A stretch of 64,000 bases of DNA from contig NZ_JADKPV010000001.1 in NCBI RefSeq assembly GCF_015351395.1, forward strand, positions 806,001-870,000, written 5' to 3'. Of the stretch, positions 42,730 through 51,541 are shown piece by piece. The notes below the pieces were generated by a model, which was not told the DNA's origin, did not search any database, and saw nothing but the letters and a program-made list of their open reading frames with translations. The translations under genes were made by a program, and so were the position numbers. This DNA is from Savagea serpentis (GTDB taxonomy: Bacteria > Bacillota > Bacilli > Bacillales_A > Planococcaceae). Positions within the stretch are counted from its first letter, which is position 1. Every line of letters begins with the position of its first letter.

Positions 42730-43731
42730 ATGACGACAAAACGTTACGCCTATATTGACAACGCGAAAGTGTTATTCATTTTTCTCGTCGTCTTCGGGCA
42801 TTTAATTCAACCATTCACATCAAAAACGACAGGCATCTCCGCGATTTATACATGGATTTATACATTTCATATGCCTGCTTTTATTTTATTATCGGGATTT
42901 TTTGCAAAAGGAATGCATTCATTGCGCGACGTGTGGAAATTATTCAAACAATTGATCGTGCCCTATCTCATTTTCCAAATCGCCTACACCGGCTACTATT
43001 TTTGGATTGGGAAAAATAATTGGGCGACCGACAATATGTTTGTGCCACACTGGTCGCTCTGGTTTTTACTTAGCTTATTCAGCTGGCATTTACTGTTGAC
43101 CGTGTTCCGCCGCTTTCCAGCTTATGTCGGTTTACCGATTGCAGTCGTCATTGGACTCGTCGTCGGTTACAATGCGGATATTGGACATGCATTCAGTTTA
43201 TCTCGCACATTCGTCTTCTTCCCTTTCTTTTTAGCCGGATACTTTTTGACGAAAGAACATTTCGACAAATTGCAACGTCCCCTCGTTCGTATAGGAGCGA
43301 TATTCATTTTAATCATTGCATTCTTTTTCATCTATTACGGACCTGAAATTGATACGGGATGGTTGCTTGCGTCAAAGTCTTATGAAACACTTGGCGCTTC
43401 CGAAACCGGTGCGTTATGGCGCCTCGTCGTGTATAGTGTTGCGGCTGTCATGACGATGAGCGTACTTGCACTCATTCCGACGAAAGAGTGGCGTGGGACA
43501 GTGCTAGGTGAGCGAACATTGTACGTCTATTTATTGCACGGATTTTTCATTCAATATGCGCGCGCAAACGACTTCTTTACAGTCGATGCGACGATTGACT
43601 TATTCGCGCTTGCGCTCATTGCAGCGATACTCGTTCTCGTATTATCAAGCCAACCTGTCCGCATGTTAACACAACCAATGATTGAACTGCGAACCACTTT
43701 ATGGAAAAATCGTGAAGCGAATCAAAATTGA
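42730..43731 (+). CDS. Acyltransferase-3 family membrane protein
   Basis: 333 residues, about ten membrane helices. The start RYAYIDNAKVLFIFLVVFGH contains the family Asp and the catalytic His, followed by IYTFHMPAFILLSGFF with the second conserved His. It resembles COG3594 fucose 4-O-acetylase-like proteins, which O-acetylate surface glycans. GTG 42721 sits in the ribosome site AAAGGGTG; ATG 42730 is chosen. It stands alone. Confidence 0.88.
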   Translation: MTTKRYAYIDNAKVLFIFLVVFGHLIQPFTSKTTGISAIYTWIYTFHMPAFILLSGFFAKGMHSLRDVWKLFKQLIVPYLIFQIAYTGYYFWIGKNNWATDNMFVPHWSLWFLLSLFSWHLLLTVFRRFPAYVGLPIAVVIGLVVGYNADIGHAFSLSRTFVFFPFFLAGYFLTKEHFDKLQRPLVRIGAIFILIIAFFFIYYGPEIDTGWLLASKSYETLGASETGALWRLVVYSVAAVMTMSVLALIPTKEWRGTVLGERTLYVYLLHGFFIQYARANDFFTVDATIDLFALALIAAILVLVLSSQPVRMLTQPMIELRTTLWKNREANQN

Positions 43732-43857
43732 ACGACCTAATGGAATAATTTATCCGGCTTAAAATGATCGATTACTACCTAATTGAACTCAGAAGTAATA
43801 TTACTATTTTATCAAAATTACCGATTTTATAAATTCATCTAGTATATGTATCAAAGC

Positions 43858-43979
43858 TCGAACTAAATGTTAGAGCAATCGCAGCCTTTTTACTGCTCGT
43901 CCTCTGTGTGTTCTTAATGATTGAAGCGTGGAATGCGATGGTGAAAAAGAAAAATAAAGACGCAACAGTAGAAGCTTAA
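43858..43979 (+). pseudogene. C-terminal remnant of a membrane transporter gene
   Basis: A 40-codon open stretch ends LNVRAIAAFLLLVLCVFLM (one membrane helix), then IEAWNAMVKKKNKD and a TAA stop at 43977-43979. It has no start codon or ribosome site, and a stop lies just upstream. It looks like the last helix of a larger membrane protein (CstA-like in feel, weakly). The rest is missing. Confidence 0.4.
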
Positions 43980-44003
43980 TTTAACATACAAAACAACCTA
44001 AAA

Positions 44004-44030
44004 AAACCGACAACATTGCGTTGTCGGTTT
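44004..44030. terminator. Bidirectional terminator before the EamA gene
   Basis: AAACCGACAAC/GTTGTCGGTTT with a 5-nt loop. Confidence 0.85.
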
Positions 44031-44033
44031 CAT

Positions 44034-44888
44034 TTATACTGTCGCTTTCCGCCCTTGTAAAAACATATACGTCATCGCGCTTAAAATAATAATGTATCCG
44101 ATGATGCTGTAAATATCTGGCCCTTGCCCGAAAATCATAAAGCTCATGATCGTCGTAAAGAGCACCGTCGAATAAGAAAATATCGAAATGTCACGAGCCG
44201 GTGCGTATTTGTATGCGAGCGTAATGCCAAATTGCCCGACCGTCGCAAATACACCTGCTAGCAATAAGTAGACGAGTTGCTGTGTTGTCATCGGCTCATA
44301 AAAAATAATGAGGAACGGCAACAATACGACTGTCGAGAAAAATGAAAAGTAAAAGACGACGGTATAAAACTTCTCCCGATTCCCGAGCACGCGCAACAAT
44401 GTATATGCTGCAGCTGCGAATACGGCCGACATCACACCGACGAGATACGGCATAAAGTCGACGGAAAACGACGGCTTAATGATGAACAACATTCCGATAA
44501 ATGCGATGACAATCGTCGCAATTTGGAATCGTTGCACTGTTTCTTTCAAAAAGATCGCTGAAAAAATGATGACTAAAAACGGACTTAATTTATTTAACAT
44601 ATCCGCATCGGACAATACTAAATGATCGATCGCATAAAATAAAAAGATAATGCCTAATGTCCCGAAAATCGAACGCCACAATAAAACGACTTGATTTTCG
44701 CGCTTTCCGAATAACGATTCTTTATAATACATCACGAAGAAAAAAGCGATGATCGCCGAAATTAAGTTTCGGAAAAATGTTTTTTGTATCGAAGGTAATT
44801 CTCCTGATAATTTAACAAATACCGTCATCGCAGCGAAACCGATGGACGAAATAATCATCAGTAAAATTCCTTTCATAATATTGTTCAC
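44034..44888 (-). CDS. EamA/DMT-family transporter
   Basis: 284 residues with ten hydrophobic helices in two EamA repeats (IISSIGFAAMTVFVKLSG in the first, SAVFAAAAYTLLRVLG in the second). Drug/metabolite transporters of this family export amino acids or other small metabolites. The start is GTG 44888, right after GGGAGGATTTTT; ATG 44876 is an internal alternative. Convergent with the remnant, divergent from the Yip1 gene. Confidence 0.93.
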   Translation of the reverse strand: MNNIMKGILLMIISSIGFAAMTVFVKLSGELPSIQKTFFRNLISAIIAFFFVMYYKESLFGKRENQVVLLWRSIFGTLGIIFLFYAIDHLVLSDADMLNKLSPFLVIIFSAIFLKETVQRFQIATIVIAFIGMLFIIKPSFSVDFMPYLVGVMSAVFAAAAYTLLRVLGNREKFYTVVFYFSFFSTVVLLPFLIIFYEPMTTQQLVYLLLAGVFATVGQFGITLAYKYAPARDISIFSYSTVLFTTIMSFMIFGQGPDIYSIIGYIIILSAMTYMFLQGRKATV

Positions 44889-45056
44889 AAAAATCCTCCC
44901 ATGCCTGTCAATTCACCTTGCGCTCTTTAATATATCATATTTTCCCTCTTTAAGAGCATTGTATGCTCTCTTATGAAAATTCCCATTATTTGTTTACAGT
45001 GCGAATGTTTGTATGAGATGATAATGAGGTATTAGAAAAGAAAGGAGGAAGATATT

Positions 45057-45689
45057 ATGTTATCGAATGCATTACGTACGATTTGGTTTCAACCACGTGC
45101 GACGATTCGCCGTTTGCTCGATGAAACGACTTTAAGTACTACTCTCATTCTTATTATGCTCGGTTCCGTCATCGGCGCATTTTTCAACTTCGCTATGCCG
45201 GATGAAGATATGCAAAATTTCATCGCTTCTGGATGGATTTGGTTCGTCATTTTAATCGTTACACCTATTTTTAGTCTCGTCGGGGCGGCCATTAGCGCAG
45301 GACTTTACATGCTATTTGCTCGCATGATGAAAGGGACAGGATCCTACCGCGACACATTGCGCACGATTGGCTTCGCCGCGTTACCTTCCATCATTCCTGG
45401 AGCGATTTTAGCGATCGTCATTAGCATAGTAATGGGAAGTCAATTGTTCCAAAATCCTGAATTCAATACACCAACACAAGATTTGGTCCTCGGTTTCAGT
45501 TCATTAATCATGGTCATCTCTTACATTTGGTCCTTTGTCGTTCTCGTTCAAGGAATGCGAGTCGTCCACAATCTCTCTGGATGGCGTGCCTTCTTCACGG
45601 TCGTATTACCGTCCATTATTGTCACTGTCATCATCGTCTTTTTTATTTTACTCTTACTCATCCCATTATTTTTCATTATGGCGAGCTAA
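45057..45689 (+). CDS. Yip1-family membrane protein
   Basis: 210 residues with five membrane helices after the N-terminal WFQPRATIRRLLDE, a start shared by many bacterial Yip1-domain proteins. The role is unknown; some are found with envelope stress genes. RBS AAAGGAGGAAG precedes ATG 45057. Confidence 0.88.
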   Translation: MLSNALRTIWFQPRATIRRLLDETTLSTTLILIMLGSVIGAFFNFAMPDEDMQNFIASGWIWFVILIVTPIFSLVGAAISAGLYMLFARMMKGTGSYRDTLRTIGFAALPSIIPGAILAIVISIVMGSQLFQNPEFNTPTQDLVLGFSSLIMVISYIWSFVVLVQGMRVVHNLSGWRAFFTVVLPSIIVTVIIVFFILLLLIPLFFIMAS

Positions 45690-45702
45690 TGATTCACAAT
45701 TA

Positions 45703-45747
45703 AAAAATGTATGAAATGGAAATACTTCTTCCTTTCATACATTTTTT
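45703..45747. terminator. Bidirectional terminator between Yip1 and TRAP genes
   Basis: AAAAATGTATGAAA/TTTCATACATTTTT, 14 bp, T-runs on both strands. Confidence 0.9.
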
Positions 45748-45756
45748 TACTTTCAT

Positions 45757-47031
45757 TTAATCGACATTGTCAATTAAGCCTGTCGCAATTTCTGGGAAAA
45801 TTGACAAGATGACGATAAAAATAACCATAATCGCAGCGTACGGAACGACGCCTTTTACGATTTCACTAATGGTATTTTCTTTGTCCAATCCTTTTAGTAC
45901 GAATAAATTTAAGCCGACTGGCGGAGAAATGAGGGCAAGCTCCATATTAACGACCATAATGATCGCAAACCAAATCGGATCGAATCCTAATGCGATGACA
46001 ATCGGATATAAGATCGGCAATGTAATGACTAAAATCGAAACCGTTTCTAAAAACATTCCGAGCACTAAAAGCGCGATATTAATAAAGATGAAAATAACCC
46101 AAGGTGAAATGTCTAAGCCTGTTGCGTAATTGACGATATCTTGTGGAATTTGTAAAATTGTCAAAATATATCCGAGCAACATCGCACCGACAATGATGAA
46201 TAAAATCATCGCGTTCGTCTTCACCGTTGCGAGTAAAATCTCTTTCATCGTTGCTAAATTAATCGTACGGTAGACGAAAATCGCAATGACGAAGCTAATA
46301 ACAACCCCAACTGCCGCGGCTTCCGTCGGTGTGAATGTCCCGTTATAAATACCACCGATAATGACGACTGGTAAAATCAATCCCCAAATCGCTTTACGAG
46401 AAGCTTGCATGCGTTCTTTCCATGTTGCTTTTTCATCGCGAATGTGACGCGTTTGGAAAGCCGAGAAAGCCATGAATGATAATGTTAAAATAATACCAGG
46501 TACGATACCCGCAATAAATAATTTACCGACTGATTCCCCTGTTACGGATCCATAAATGATCATCGGAATACTCGGTGGAATTAAAATACCGAGCGTTCCT
46601 CCTGCTGCGAGTAATCCGAGCACGTGACGCTTTTCATAACCACGGCGAACCATTTCAGGCAATGCTACAGAACCGACTGTTACCGCAGTTGCTACACTAG
46701 AGCCTGAAATTGCGGAGAATACCGTACAGACGAAAATCGTCGCAATCGCAAGTCCTCCGGGTAAATGGCGGAACCATGAGCTTGCCATATCGTACAAATC
46801 ACGACCGACACCACTAATGACGAGCACTTGACTCATCAGGACGTACATCGGCAAAGCTGTCAATGAAAAATCATCCAATGATTTATAGGAGATGATTGGA
46901 ATTTGTGCAAAGGCAAATGTTCCTCCATCAAAGAAATACATGCCAGCTACCGCAAGCAAACTGAGAGTGAAGGCGACAGGTAACCCTAAAATGAGCAATA
47001 ATGTTAACCCACCTGTGAAGAAGAAATTCAT
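45757..47031 (-). CDS. dctM: TRAP transporter large permease (DctM)
   Basis: 424 residues, about twelve membrane helices. FSAISGSSVATAVTVGSVALPEMVRRGYEKRHVLGLLAAGG is the DctM hallmark (seen in pieces: SGSSVATA, LPEMVRRGY), with PPSIPMIIYG and the end GLNLFVLKGL. It uses the sodium gradient to import an organic acid bound by the DctP partner. Last gene of the operon; ATG overlaps the dctQ stop by 4 bp. Confidence 0.96.
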   Translation of the reverse strand: MNFFFTGGLTLLLILGLPVAFTLSLLAVAGMYFFDGGTFAFAQIPIISYKSLDDFSLTALPMYVLMSQVLVISGVGRDLYDMASSWFRHLPGGLAIATIFVCTVFSAISGSSVATAVTVGSVALPEMVRRGYEKRHVLGLLAAGGTLGILIPPSIPMIIYGSVTGESVGKLFIAGIVPGIILTLSFMAFSAFQTRHIRDEKATWKERMQASRKAIWGLILPVVIIGGIYNGTFTPTEAAAVGVVISFVIAIFVYRTINLATMKEILLATVKTNAMILFIIVGAMLLGYILTILQIPQDIVNYATGLDISPWVIFIFINIALLVLGMFLETVSILVITLPILYPIVIALGFDPIWFAIIMVVNMELALISPPVGLNLFVLKGLDKENTISEIVKGVVPYAAIMVIFIVILSIFPEIATGLIDNVD

Positions 47032-47525
47032 AAATGCTCGCCTCCTTCATGTTCCCCACCGTCGATTAATTGTAGGGTAAACGCAATAATTAATAAAGCG
47101 CCCCCTGCGACGAGAAACGACTCCGGTATGTACATCGGAATACGCAATAAAGAAGCGGACGTTACACCGAGCTCATACGTTTTTTGAACGTGGTAAAAAC
47201 TATATAATGTAAAAATTAAACTAAAAATAAGGCCTAAACTATTCGTCACATAAGCTAAAACGACTTTCATTTTCGGACTGACATTGTTCACAAGCAAATC
47301 GACCGTAATATGTGAATACGTGCGAACCGCGTAAGCACTTCCTAAAAAACAACTTCCGATAATAGCATAGATGGATAATTCTGTTGCCCAAGACGTTGGC
47401 TGATGGAAGAACGAACGTGAAACGACTTCATAAAATGTCATAATCGTCGTCAATAAAATTAAAATTCCAGCAAGGTAGGCGCCAATATACAATAATTGAT
47501 CAAATAATTGATACACTTTTTTCAC
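47028..47525 (-). CDS. dctQ: TRAP transporter small permease (DctQ)
   Basis: 165 residues, four membrane helices. The YEVVSRSFFHQPTSWATELSIY stretch is the DctQ signature region. It forms the integral membrane part with DctM. A hairpin of 38 bp lies between dctP and this gene. RBS AGGAAGGAG precedes ATG 47525. Confidence 0.94.
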   Translation of the reverse strand: MKKVYQLFDQLLYIGAYLAGILILLTTIMTFYEVVSRSFFHQPTSWATELSIYAIIGSCFLGSAYAVRTYSHITVDLLVNNVSPKMKVVLAYVTNSLGLIFSLIFTLYSFYHVQKTYELGVTSASLLRIPMYIPESFLVAGGALLIIAFTLQLIDGGEHEGGEHL

Positions 47526-47550
47526 ATTCTATTCTCCTTCCTCTATGAAA

Positions 47551-47588
47551 AGCGAACGGACATGCAGCGATTGCTACATGCCGTTGCT
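47551..47588 (-). terminator. Attenuating hairpin between dctP and dctQ
   Basis: AGCGAACGGACATG pairs with CATGCCGTTGCT (one bulge), followed by only TTTT on the minus strand. It is likely a partial terminator or RNA-stabilising stem that lets the binding protein be made in excess over the permease. Confidence 0.55.
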
Positions 47589-47591
47589 CGA

Positions 47592-48635
47592 TTATTGTTG
47601 GTCGGATAAATCTAACAATTTTTGTCCGACTTCTCCTGCTGTTTGTACGAAGACGTCTCGTACAGGTGCAGATGCATCAATCCATTGTTGCAATTCTTCG
47701 TCTGGCACGACGTAAACGTCCATCCCTTTTTCTTCTAATTGTTTCGCAGAGTCTGCATCTTCTTTCTCCGCTTGTTCACGAATCCACGTTTCTGTTTCGG
47801 CTGCTACTTCCGTCAGTAATTGACGTGTCTTTTCAGGTAAGCCGTTCCAAAAATCGCCGTTTACCGCAAGTAAAAATTCGAGGTATGCATAATTATTAAT
47901 CGTTAAATAATCTGTTACTTCTTCGTATTTTCGTTGCAACATCGCTGTCGTACCACTCGTTGCACCGTCTACTGTTTTACGTTGCAAAGCCATGTACACT
48001 TCGCCGCCTCCCATAAAGACAGGTGAAGCACCATATGCTTGAATTAATTCGGATGGTAAATCCCCGATGCTTCGAATCTTTAAGCCTTTGAAGTCATCTG
48101 GCGATTTTAAAGGATGTTTATTGTTCGCGAACTGCATATATCCGTAGTCTGCGAAAATTAAAGGATATGCGCCTTTTGCTTCCATCTCTTTACGTAAAAT
48201 GTCTCCAAACTCACCTTGTAATAACTCACCCACTGTCGCGTAGTTATTGAATACGTAAGGTACGTCGAAAATGCCCATCGCTGGTACAGTCGAAGCCCAT
48301 AATGTAGAAGAGTTCATCCCCATTTCTACACCACCTGATAAAATCGATTGGTTCATATCTTTATCGCTCAATAATTGTCCTGCTGGATACACTTGAATGT
48401 TCACTTTACCGTCAGAACGTTCTTTCACTTCTTTCGCGAAGTTTTCAATCCCTACAGAAATATGATGATCTTGTGGTAAGTTGTACGCGAGTCGAATGCG
48501 TGCTTCTTCATAGCCGTCAGACTCCCCTTTGCTTTCTTCTTTCCCTGTTTCTTCTTTCGGCTTATCTCCCCCGCCACATGCTGCTAATACCATTGCGAGT
48601 ACGAGCATCAATGCCCATTGCCACATTTTTTTCAT
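47592..48635 (-). CDS. dctP: TRAP transporter substrate-binding lipoprotein (DctP)
   Basis: 347 residues; the signal peptide ends in LAAC. The mature DctP fold shows ARIRLAYNLPQDHHISVGIENFAKEV (pieces: RLAYNLPQDHH), LKIRSIGDLPSEL and the conserved Arg in FKGLKIRSIG that grips a carboxylate. It captures an organic acid outside the cell. Its ATG overlaps the lyase stop by 4 bp, so transport and catabolism are made together. Confidence 0.95.
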   Translation of the reverse strand: MKKMWQWALMLVLAMVLAACGGGDKPKEETGKEESKGESDGYEEARIRLAYNLPQDHHISVGIENFAKEVKERSDGKVNIQVYPAGQLLSDKDMNQSILSGGVEMGMNSSTLWASTVPAMGIFDVPYVFNNYATVGELLQGEFGDILRKEMEAKGAYPLIFADYGYMQFANNKHPLKSPDDFKGLKIRSIGDLPSELIQAYGASPVFMGGGEVYMALQRKTVDGATSGTTAMLQRKYEEVTDYLTINNYAYLEFLLAVNGDFWNGLPEKTRQLLTEVAAETETWIREQAEKEDADSAKQLEEKGMDVYVVPDEELQQWIDASAPVRDVFVQTAGEVGQKLLDLSDQQ

Positions 48636-49543
48636 TGGTCATTCCCCTTTTCTCGATTATAAATCTCTCTCATTTTTCCTAATGGTGTTTTCGTTGATAA
48701 AGAAGCAGCTACGTTCGCCGCTTCGATTAAACGGTCCATCTGCAATCCAGTATCAACTTGCATACGCTCAAACAAATAGGCAAGATCTTCCGTTGCAATA
48801 TTACCTGCTGCTCCTGGTGCAAATGGACATCCACCGATACCGCTCGCAGAAGCTTCAAATGAACGCACACCGATGCGGTACGCTTCATACGCATTCGCAA
48901 CCCCAAATCCCCGCGTATCATGAAGGTGTAAAGATAATTCTTTTCCAGCTTTCTCTGTCATTTCAACGAGTTCGGGCATGAGTGCTTCAATTTGCGTCGG
49001 AATCGCAATCCCGATCGTATCGGCAATCATTAATCGGTCAACGTCTGTTGCGAGAACCCGCTCCGCCAAGTCAAGAACTGCTTGCGGATCTGTTTCGCCT
49101 TCATACGGACAACCGAAGGATACCGCAATCGAAAACGCTGTACGCTTCCCGTCTTCTTTTGCTAGGCGGAGCATTTGTTGAAATTGGTGAAAGTTTTCAT
49201 CTTTCGTTTGTCCGATATTTTTAGCATTGAATGTCTCTGTCGCTGCACTTACCCAGTTCACTTCCGAAACTTCAGTCTGCCTCGCGCGTTCGTATCCTTT
49301 TAAATTCGGGACGAGTGCAATCGTTTGCAAATTTGGAATTTGCGTCACACGTGCGAGCACTTCTGTCGCATCGGCCATTTGCGGGACGAATTTGGGATGA
49401 ACGAAACTCGTCACTTCAATACGACGTAAGCCAGACTGCGCTAATCGTTCAATTAATGTCACTTTTTCATCCACCGATGCGATTCGTGAATCAATTTGCA
49501 GTCCATCTCTCGGGCTTACGTCAATGATTTCTACTGCTGTCAT
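48632..49543 (-). CDS. HMG-CoA lyase-family enzyme
   Basis: 303-residue TIM-barrel of the HMGL-like group: VSPRDGLQIDS at the start (the metal/Arg motif of RDGLQ), TSFVHPKFVPQMADA, HLHDTRGFGVANAYEA, and the Cys loop GIGGCPFAPGAAGN. It should split a 3-hydroxy-3-methyl-acyl-CoA by retro-Claisen cleavage, to acetyl-CoA plus a keto product. HMG-CoA is the textbook substrate, but HLHDTRGF and the PFAPGAAG loop differ from standard lyases, so citramalyl-CoA or a relative is possible. ATG follows the upstream TAA directly. Confidence 0.9.
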   Translation of the reverse strand: MTAVEIIDVSPRDGLQIDSRIASVDEKVTLIERLAQSGLRRIEVTSFVHPKFVPQMADATEVLARVTQIPNLQTIALVPNLKGYERARQTEVSEVNWVSAATETFNAKNIGQTKDENFHQFQQMLRLAKEDGKRTAFSIAVSFGCPYEGETDPQAVLDLAERVLATDVDRLMIADTIGIAIPTQIEALMPELVEMTEKAGKELSLHLHDTRGFGVANAYEAYRIGVRSFEASASGIGGCPFAPGAAGNIATEDLAYLFERMQVDTGLQMDRLIEAANVAASLSTKTPLGKMREIYNREKGNDQ

Positions 49544-50743
49544 TTAAATGATGCCTCGCTCTTTTAATTGTTTATAATCTTCTAACGTAAAGTTTAAAAA
49601 CTCTTCATAAATTTCATCATTATGTTCCCCTAATCGAGGGCCTGTCGCATCTAATGACCCTGGTGTCCGCGATAATTTCGGAACGATGCCCGGCACGGTT
49701 AACTGTTCGCCGCTCGTTAATTCCACTTTTTGCAACATCTCGCGCGCAATATAATGCGGATCTTTCATAATATCTGCGATGCTATAAATCGGGCCGACGG
49801 GTACACTCACTTCATCTAACAAATGTTGCACTTCTTCTAAAGTATGTTGCTTCGTCCATGCTTCAATCGCTTCATCAATCGTCTCCACATCATCTGCACG
49901 CCCTTGGTTTGTCGAATATTCTGATTTTTCTGCGAAGTCAGGGCGTCCAATGGCTACCATGAGGCGTTTGAAGATTTGATCTCCATTTCCTCCGATCACG
50001 ACGTACTTGCCATCACTACATAAGTACGTATTAGAAGGCGCAATTCCTGGTAATGTACTGCCTGTACGTTCTCGTACAATATTCGTTAAGTCATATTCAG
50101 GAAGCATCCCTTCTAATAACGAGAATACCGTTTCATACAACGCAACGTCGACTTCTTGGCCAAGCTTTTCTGGATGAATGTCTCGAGCACGGAGAGCGAA
50201 CATTGTCCCGACGACCGCATACAATCCTGCAATCATATCGCCAATTGCGACACCGACACGGACTGGAGGACGATCTGGATAGCCTGTTAAATAACGTAAT
50301 CCGCCCATCGCTTCTGCTACACTACCGAATCCTGGTTTTTCACGATAAGGACCTGTTTGTCCATACCCTGAGATGCGCGTTAAAACGATGGATGGATTAA
50401 CTCTTTTTAAATCTTCATAACCTAAATTCCAACGCTCCATCGTTCCAGGCTTGAAATTTTCTAACACGACGTCGCTTTTTGCTACGAGATCGCGGATAAT
50501 TTGTTGTCCTTCTTCTTCGCGTAAATTCACAGTGACTGATTTTTTATTGCGACTTTGCACATGCCACCAAACGGAAGTATCTTCATGCATGACACGCCAA
50601 TTCCGAAGTGGATCTCCCGTCTTCGGTTGCTCTACTTTAATGACGGTCGCTCCAAACTCCGAAAAAATTTTCCCAGCAAAAGGAGCTGCTACTAAATTTC
50701 CTAACTCAATTATCGTAATGCCTTTCAGCGGTTGATCATTCAT
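49544..50743 (-). CDS. CaiB/BaiF-family (type III) CoA transferase
   Basis: 399 residues. The N-terminal LKGITIIELGNLVAAPFAG, the DVVLENFKPGTMERWNLGYEDL segment and the conserved active-site Asp in VAIGDMIAGLYAVVG (about 170) mark a type III CoA transferase. It would move CoA from succinyl-CoA or another donor to an incoming acid. First gene of the operon, with its own promoter at 50833..50805 and RBS GGGGGAG. The lyase gene starts on the next base after its stop. Confidence 0.93.
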   Translation of the reverse strand: MNDQPLKGITIIELGNLVAAPFAGKIFSEFGATVIKVEQPKTGDPLRNWRVMHEDTSVWWHVQSRNKKSVTVNLREEEGQQIIRDLVAKSDVVLENFKPGTMERWNLGYEDLKRVNPSIVLTRISGYGQTGPYREKPGFGSVAEAMGGLRYLTGYPDRPPVRVGVAIGDMIAGLYAVVGTMFALRARDIHPEKLGQEVDVALYETVFSLLEGMLPEYDLTNIVRERTGSTLPGIAPSNTYLCSDGKYVVIGGNGDQIFKRLMVAIGRPDFAEKSEYSTNQGRADDVETIDEAIEAWTKQHTLEEVQHLLDEVSVPVGPIYSIADIMKDPHYIAREMLQKVELTSGEQLTVPGIVPKLSRTPGSLDATGPRLGEHNDEIYEEFLNFTLEDYKQLKERGII

Positions 50744-51125
50744 GCCGCTTCTCCCCCTAACATTGTCTCTTACGTTCTATCTAAATTTTCTGAACATAGT
50801 GACTATAATAAATTATGCGAATAGTAAAGTCAACAACAGTTTTTCTGTTATTTTTTAAATGGAATAGATTGGATAGAAAACGATTAATATTTTCATTTTC
50901 CCTTATATATCAACGCTTTTTATTCCATAAATTCCTTTGTAAAAATAAGTCACATATCTTTTCTGATATGACTAAATTACTTTTATAAAATAATAGTTTC
51001 ATTCTATAAATATTGGAAATTTTCTACGTCAGACGGACTGTTTCTGTCTTCGATGAGGGGGCGAAGTTGTTTCTCTTTTTTATCTTCGTTACAGTACATG
51101 TACAGAGAATGAAAGGAGATTTTTT
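50744..51125. other. Intergenic region between the CoA transferase operon and a lipoprotein gene
   Basis: A 382-bp AT-rich gap. It holds the operon promoter, an imperfect dyad near 50948-50972 (AGTCACATATC/GATATGACT) and the ribosome site of the lipoprotein gene. No regulator gene or clear operator for the operon is seen. Confidence 0.55.
50805..50833 (-). promoter_or_regulatory. Promoter of the CoA transferase-lyase-TRAP operon
   Basis: TTGACT (50833..50828), 17-bp spacer, TATTAT (50810..50805). Confidence 0.65.
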
Positions 51126-51500
51126 ATGAAAAAATATACGTGGCTCCTCGCAAGTGTATTGCTTGTAGGATGTTCTGAACAGGCGGAGACACCTCCACCC
51201 GTACAAGTGGAAAAGCAAGAGGCTGTCGAAACAGAAGAAACCCCCGTTGCCCCAACTCGCGAACAAGATGAAAAGGAAAATATTTCAGAAGAGCGAGCGG
51301 AAGCTTTAAAATTACGAGAGCTCGGAATCGACGATGCGATCCCTTCTAAAATCATTGAAGACAATCCACATAAACGCATCATCCTTTGGTCAGTCAATGG
51401 GCAAGAAACCTATAAAAGTATCGCCCTCCTTCAAAAAAACCATGTGAAATTCGTGCATTTAACGAAAGACGGCTTACTTTACGATGGCCCACTCGAATAA
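51126..51500 (+). CDS. Small lipoprotein of unknown function
   Basis: 124 residues. The signal peptide ends in LLVGC, giving a lipoprotein. The mature part starts with a Pro/Glu-rich linker (QAETPPPVQVEKQEAVETEE, 20 residues) and ends in a compact domain of about 60 residues. No family recognised. RBS AAAGGAG. Alone between two operons on the other strand. Confidence 0.75.
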   Translation: MKKYTWLLASVLLVGCSEQAETPPPVQVEKQEAVETEETPVAPTREQDEKENISEERAEALKLRELGIDDAIPSKIIEDNPHKRIILWSVNGQETYKSIALLQKNHVKFVHLTKDGLLYDGPLE

Positions 51501-51501
51501 A

Positions 51502-51536
51502 AAAATCCTGTTCGCTCATGAAGCGGACAGGATTTT
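51502..51536. terminator. Bidirectional terminator between lipoprotein and phnE genes
   Basis: AAAATCCTGTTCGC/GCGGACAGGATTTT (one G-T pair), flanked by A/T runs. Confidence 0.88.
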
Positions 51537-51541
51537 GTACA

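Larger units (their letters stand above)
43732..44033. other. Intergenic region with gene remnant
   Basis: About 300 bp of AT-rich sequence between an acyltransferase gene and the convergent transporter gene. Apart from the remnant at 43858-43979 and the terminator at 44004-44030, I see nothing in it. Confidence 0.6.
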
